NCBI GenBank assembly: GCA_963812795.1
Contig: CAWEWG010000013.1
Location: forward strand, 1-64,000
DNA length: 64,000 nt
Origin: Hyphomicrobium_A sp963812795
Lineage (GTDB): Bacteria > Pseudomonadota > Alphaproteobacteria > Rhizobiales > Hyphomicrobiaceae
Direction of reading: 5' to 3'
In this document: positions 61,068-64,000 of the stretch, piece by piece
Layout of the letters: every line of letters begins with the position of its first letter
How positions within the stretch are numbered: position 1 is the stretch's first letter
Notes under the pieces: model-generated
Databases searched by the model: none
Seen by the model: the letters and a program-made list of their open reading frames with translations, nothing else
What the model was told of the DNA's origin: nothing
Position numbers and translations under genes: made by a program

Positions 61068-62588
61068 CTAGTGGCCGGCCATAGTGTCGAAGCGTGCCTT
61101 CTGCTCGTCCGACAGCGAGTCATAGAACCCGACCAGAGCCGGGCGCACCTCGTTCATCGCCGTCACCGTCGCCTTCAGACGCTTGTCCATCGCCTCCAAG
61201 CGGCCTTCCGTGGTGTCCGGGATCTGCGTCGGGCAGGTGATCTGCAGCATGCTGGCGGCTTTGGCGGAGGCGGCATCGAGGGCATCGAGGGCAGCCTTCT
61301 GCGTGTCATCCGGGCTGACGGTGGCTTCGATCTCCTGCGTCGGCACGTTGGTGAATTCCGCGTTCTGCGTCGAGCACAAGCCGGCCGCGCTCGCCGCCTT
61401 TGCCCCGCCGAGGGAGTCGAGCTGCTGCTTCTGCTCGGCCGACAGGGATCCGTCGAACTTCGTCAGCGGCGCGCGCACGAGGTCGAGCCCCTTCGCCATG
61501 GCGTCGAGGCGCTTTTGCAAGGCGTCGAGGCGGCCGACAGGCGTCAACGGCGGCTGGCTCGGGCACGAAGCCTTGAGGATGCCTTCCGCCTGATTGGACG
61601 CGGCCTCGAGGCTCTTGAGCGCCGTGAGCTGCATGCCGGTCGGCTTGACGCTTTGCTCGATCTTGTCGATCGGCAAGCTCGAGACGCCCGGGGCAAAGCC
61701 GCTGCAGGTCGCAAGATCGGGGTTGTTGCTATCGTCGGCTGCGGTCGCCTGCTTGTCGTCGCTGCCGTCGGCCGGTCCTGAGCTGTAGATGTCCTGATGC
61801 GACTCGCGGGCGTACGTGTAGCTGTTGTCCGTCTGAGTCCAGGCAGTGGCCCCATAGCCGCCCGACGGCCAAGCGTAAGCGCCGTTCGGCCAGAACAGCC
61901 CGCCCATGATGTAGTCGACATTGTAGTTCCAGAAGGGCGACGTCTCTGAATAGGGCCACCAGGCGAAGGAGAACATGTCACCCCAGCCGAATGGCCAGAA
62001 CACCGGGCCCACCCAGCCCCAGCGGCAATTGTAGCAATTGAAATTGCGGGCATTCCAGTTGCGGTTCCAGAAGCCGTTGTGGTCCCAGCGCCCCGCGTTC
62101 ACCGGCTGGTGCAAGTTGTTCCAGTGGGAGAGGTCGTCATGGTGATCGAGATTGTGGTCGTCGGCGGCGCGGCGGGCGGCGTCATCGTGCGCATCGGGAT
62201 GGTCGGCATGGTCATCGGCGTGGCGGGTTGAATCGTCGGCACGATGGTCGTCATCGCGACGCGCGTCATCGGCATGGTTATCGTCGCGGTGTGCGTCATC
62301 GGCGTGGTGGTCGTCGGAGCGGTGATCGTCCATGCGCGGCTCGCGCATCTCGGGGCGCATGTCACGCATGCCGCCACCGAAGTCTCGCATGCCTCCTAAG
62401 TCCCGCATGCCTCCACCGCCAAAGTCGCGGAAGCCGCCGCCGAAATGGCCGCCGCCAAATCCGCCACCGAAACCGCCACCGAAGTGGCCTCCGCCAAAGC
62501 CGCCGCCACGTGCGAAAGCGTCGGTGGCGAGACAAACGGTGCCGAGCGAAATGCTGACGGCCAAGGCGATGAGGGGGCTGCGAACCAT
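61068..62588 (-). CDS. Exported His/Asp-rich protein with two LTXXQ (Spy/CpxP-like) repeats
   Basis: This 506-residue exported protein has a signal peptide (cleavage near AFA), a Gly/Phe-rich stretch (about 27-75), a His/Asp-rich stretch (about 85-155, rich in HADD, HRDD and DDHH) that looks metal-binding, a Trp/Asn-rich middle, and two C-terminal helical repeats of Spy/CpxP LTXXQ type (from about 305 and 410). Key parts of the repeats are SLSAEQKQQLDSL and SLSDEQKARFDTM. Such proteins act as periplasmic chaperones in metal stress. It converges with copA, sharing a terminator. Function is inferred. Confidence 0.8.
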   Translation of the reverse strand: MVRSPLIALAVSISLGTVCLATDAFARGGGFGGGHFGGGFGGGFGGGHFGGGFRDFGGGGMRDLGGMRDFGGGMRDMRPEMREPRMDDHRSDDHHADDAHRDDNHADDARRDDDHRADDSTRHADDHADHPDAHDDAARRAADDHNLDHHDDLSHWNNLHQPVNAGRWDHNGFWNRNWNARNFNCYNCRWGWVGPVFWPFGWGDMFSFAWWPYSETSPFWNYNVDYIMGGLFWPNGAYAWPSGGYGATAWTQTDNSYTYARESHQDIYSSGPADGSDDKQATAADDSNNPDLATCSGFAPGVSSLPIDKIEQSVKPTGMQLTALKSLEAASNQAEGILKASCPSQPPLTPVGRLDALQKRLDAMAKGLDLVRAPLTKFDGSLSAEQKQQLDSLGGAKAASAAGLCSTQNAEFTNVPTQEIEATVSPDDTQKAALDALDAASAKAASMLQITCPTQIPDTTEGRLEAMDKRLKATVTAMNEVRPALVGFYDSLSDEQKARFDTMAGH

Positions 62589-62894
62589 GATCGTTCCTCT
62601 GCGGCGATGACTGTCGCCGTGGACGGCCGGCGACCGACGGGATAGTTACCGCGCAAGGTATGACGAAGGGCTATGCGCCCGCGGGTCGCCTCCGCTGAAG
62701 GCAAACAAACGGTTCATGAACGCGAAACAATCCGGCAAGCCGCATCAAGCTCTCGTCAGCGTTGCTTCTGAGTTGCTAAATGATGCTCGAGGGTCCAATT
62801 CGCCCCCGTACGCGCCATGCCACTGTTCTTCGCCGTGCCGACACACGATATGAGCCTCCCCTGCGACGCGAGCGCCGCCAACCGAAGAGTTAAG
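62589..62894. other. Divergent promoter region between Spy-like gene and aguA
   Basis: About 306 bases lie between the two start codons. No gene is supported. The upstream in-frame starts of aguA at 62817 and 62850 fall here but lack a ribosome site as good as GAAGAG before 62895. Confidence 0.5.
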
Positions 62895-63917
62895 ATGCTG
62901 CCAGACGTTACCGAGACGACGATCACCGTGCCGCCCGAGTGGGCGCTGCTCAAGGCCGTGTGGACGGCCTGGCCGGCCGACCCCGAGGAGTGGAACGGCA
63001 ACCTCGAGCCGCCACGCCGCGATGTGGCCGCGATGGTGCGCGCGCTGAGCGAGGCCAACAGCGTCCGGCTCCTGGTCAACGGCCCGGAGGCGGAGGCCTC
63101 GGCGCGCGCGGCACTGGGCGGCGCCGCCGACTTCGTGCAGGCGCGCTATGGCGACATCTGGCTGCGCGATACGGGACCAATTTTCGCGCGCACGCACATC
63201 GGGCGCATCGCTCTCCGCTTCGCCACGAATAGCTGGGGCGGCAAGTACGACCTGCCCGACGACGCTACGGTCGGCGACGAAATCGCGCGCGTCGCAGACA
63301 CCACCGTACAGCGGTTCAATTTCGTTCTGGAGGGAGGTGCCGTCGACCATGACGGGGAAGGTTCCATCCTGACGACGCGGCAGACGCTGCTCAATCCCAA
63401 CCGCAATGGCTGGACCAAGGCGCAGGCTGAGACCGCGCTCGGCGAAGCCTTCGGCGCCAAGAAGGTCATCTGGATCGACGAGGGCCTAAAGAACGACCAC
63501 ACCGACGGTCATATCGACAACATCGCCCGCTTCGTCGGACCCGGCCGCGTCGTCTGCCAGGCGGCGGCGGGCGATGACGATCCGAACCGCGAGACGCTCC
63601 ACGCCATTGCCCGCACGCTCGAAGCTTCGAGCGACGCGTCCGGCCGCCAACTCGAGGTGACGCGCATCCCTGGCGTCGGCCTGTATCGAAACGCGCTCGG
63701 CGATATCTCGCCGGCTTCGCACATGAACTTCATCATCGCCAACGGCCTGGTCGTCGTCCCCGTGTACGGCACGCCGACACAAGAGGCGGCGCTGACGGCG
63801 CTGCAGGCCGTATTCCCCGACCACAAGGTCGTTGGCGTGCCGTCGCAGGGGCTGCTCGGCTGCGGCACGGCCGGCGGCGGCTCCTTCCACTGCATCACCC
63901 AGCAGGAACCTCGCTAG
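62895..63917 (+). CDS. aguA: Agmatine deiminase
   Basis: AguA turns agmatine into N-carbamoylputrescine and ammonia. The 340-residue enzyme has YGDIWLRDTGPIF, LEGGAVDHDGEGS, HTDGHIDNIARF and the catalytic cysteine in GCGTAGGGSFHCITQQEPR, all diagnostic of the family. ATG at 62895 follows GAAGAG; the longer frame from 62817 is less likely. It ends directly before aguB (TAG then ATG), giving the two-step agmatine to putrescine route. Confidence 0.95.
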   Translation: MLPDVTETTITVPPEWALLKAVWTAWPADPEEWNGNLEPPRRDVAAMVRALSEANSVRLLVNGPEAEASARAALGGAADFVQARYGDIWLRDTGPIFARTHIGRIALRFATNSWGGKYDLPDDATVGDEIARVADTTVQRFNFVLEGGAVDHDGEGSILTTRQTLLNPNRNGWTKAQAETALGEAFGAKKVIWIDEGLKNDHTDGHIDNIARFVGPGRVVCQAAAGDDDPNRETLHAIARTLEASSDASGRQLEVTRIPGVGLYRNALGDISPASHMNFIIANGLVVVPVYGTPTQEAALTALQAVFPDHKVVGVPSQGLLGCGTAGGGSFHCITQQEPR

Positions 63918-64000
63918 ATGGCCAACCGCACGCTCACCGTCGCTGCCATTCAGACCTCGTACGGCAATGACCTGCGCGAGAACATTGCCAAGACGGAAGG
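63918..64000 (+). CDS. aguB: N-carbamoylputrescine amidase, N-terminal fragment (cut by window)
   Basis: The first 27 codons read MANRTLTVAAIQTSYGNDLR and onward, matching the nitrilase-family start (VAAIQ) of AguB, which cleaves N-carbamoylputrescine to putrescine. It begins right after the aguA stop. The rest lies beyond the window. Confidence 0.8.
   Translation, partial: MANRTLTVAAIQTSYGNDLRENIAKTE

Overview
The window looks like a piece of chromosome from a high-GC alphaproteobacterium, most likely in Hyphomicrobiales (the rhizobial order). Supporting signs are the 16S-Ile-Ala-23S rRNA order, the block irr-fabA-fabB-fabI, the order lysC-ptsP-prfA-prmC-DUF4167 with ubiG divergent from lysC, a tRNA-His without the extra 5' G, GGAAC-N17-CGTT general-stress promoters, a phasin, and an Irr-type iron box. 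The species cannot be named from the sequence.

Layout. 1-3.7 kb: rRNA operon on the minus strand (23S cut by the window edge, tRNA-Ala, tRNA-Ile, 16S, leader boxA, promoter). 4.1-9.8 kb: a frameshifted M23 peptidase, clpB and a MOSC protein. 9.8-17.5 kb: minus-strand housekeeping block (DUF4167, prmC, prfA, HTH membrane protein, ptsP, lysC). 17.7-25 kb: ubiG, lipoprotein, hydrolase, OpgG/OpgD, and several short stress-type genes behind GGAAC/CGTT promoters (small protein, lone receiver, DUF3309), then an MFS carrier. 25.3-28.3 kb: a badly frameshifted PAS-GGDEF-EAL gene and an N-terminally truncated phosphodiesterase, then idi. 28.9-31.7 kb: VOC protein, tRNA-His plus a tRNA-His 3' fragment, phasin, histidine kinase. 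31.7-38.5 kb: iron(III) uptake genes fbpA and fbpB with a Cys-rich gene between them, an aspartoacylase-like gene and a frameshifted AsmA-type gene. 38.5-45.2 kb: glpD with a sodium/solute symporter pair, TPR protein, coaBC, dut. 45.2-50.9 kb: a sulfur island: cysK, a family 2A encapsulin shell, its cysteine desulfurase cargo enzyme with a long disordered N-terminus, and a sulfate-binding protein. 50.9-57.6 kb: ThiF/MoeB-like protein, DUF4189, hydroxyacid dehydrogenase, SH3 protein, irr, fabA, fabB, fabI. 57.7-64 kb: murI, a copper P-type ATPase, a His/Asp-rich Spy-like protein, aguA and the start of aguB.

The most interesting system is the encapsulin locus. A protein shell and a cysteine desulfurase overlap by 23 bp, with cysteine synthase just upstream and a sulfate-binding protein just downstream. 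Together they fit sulfate capture, cysteine synthesis, then desulfuration and sulfur storage inside a compartment. The family has been described before; the gene neighbourhood and the roughly 290-residue, repeat-bearing cargo domain are what deserve attention here.

Caution: five genes carry eleven frameshifts in total, and every one is a net +1. This points to systematic insertion errors in the assembly rather than real gene decay, especially between 25.3 and 28.3 kb.
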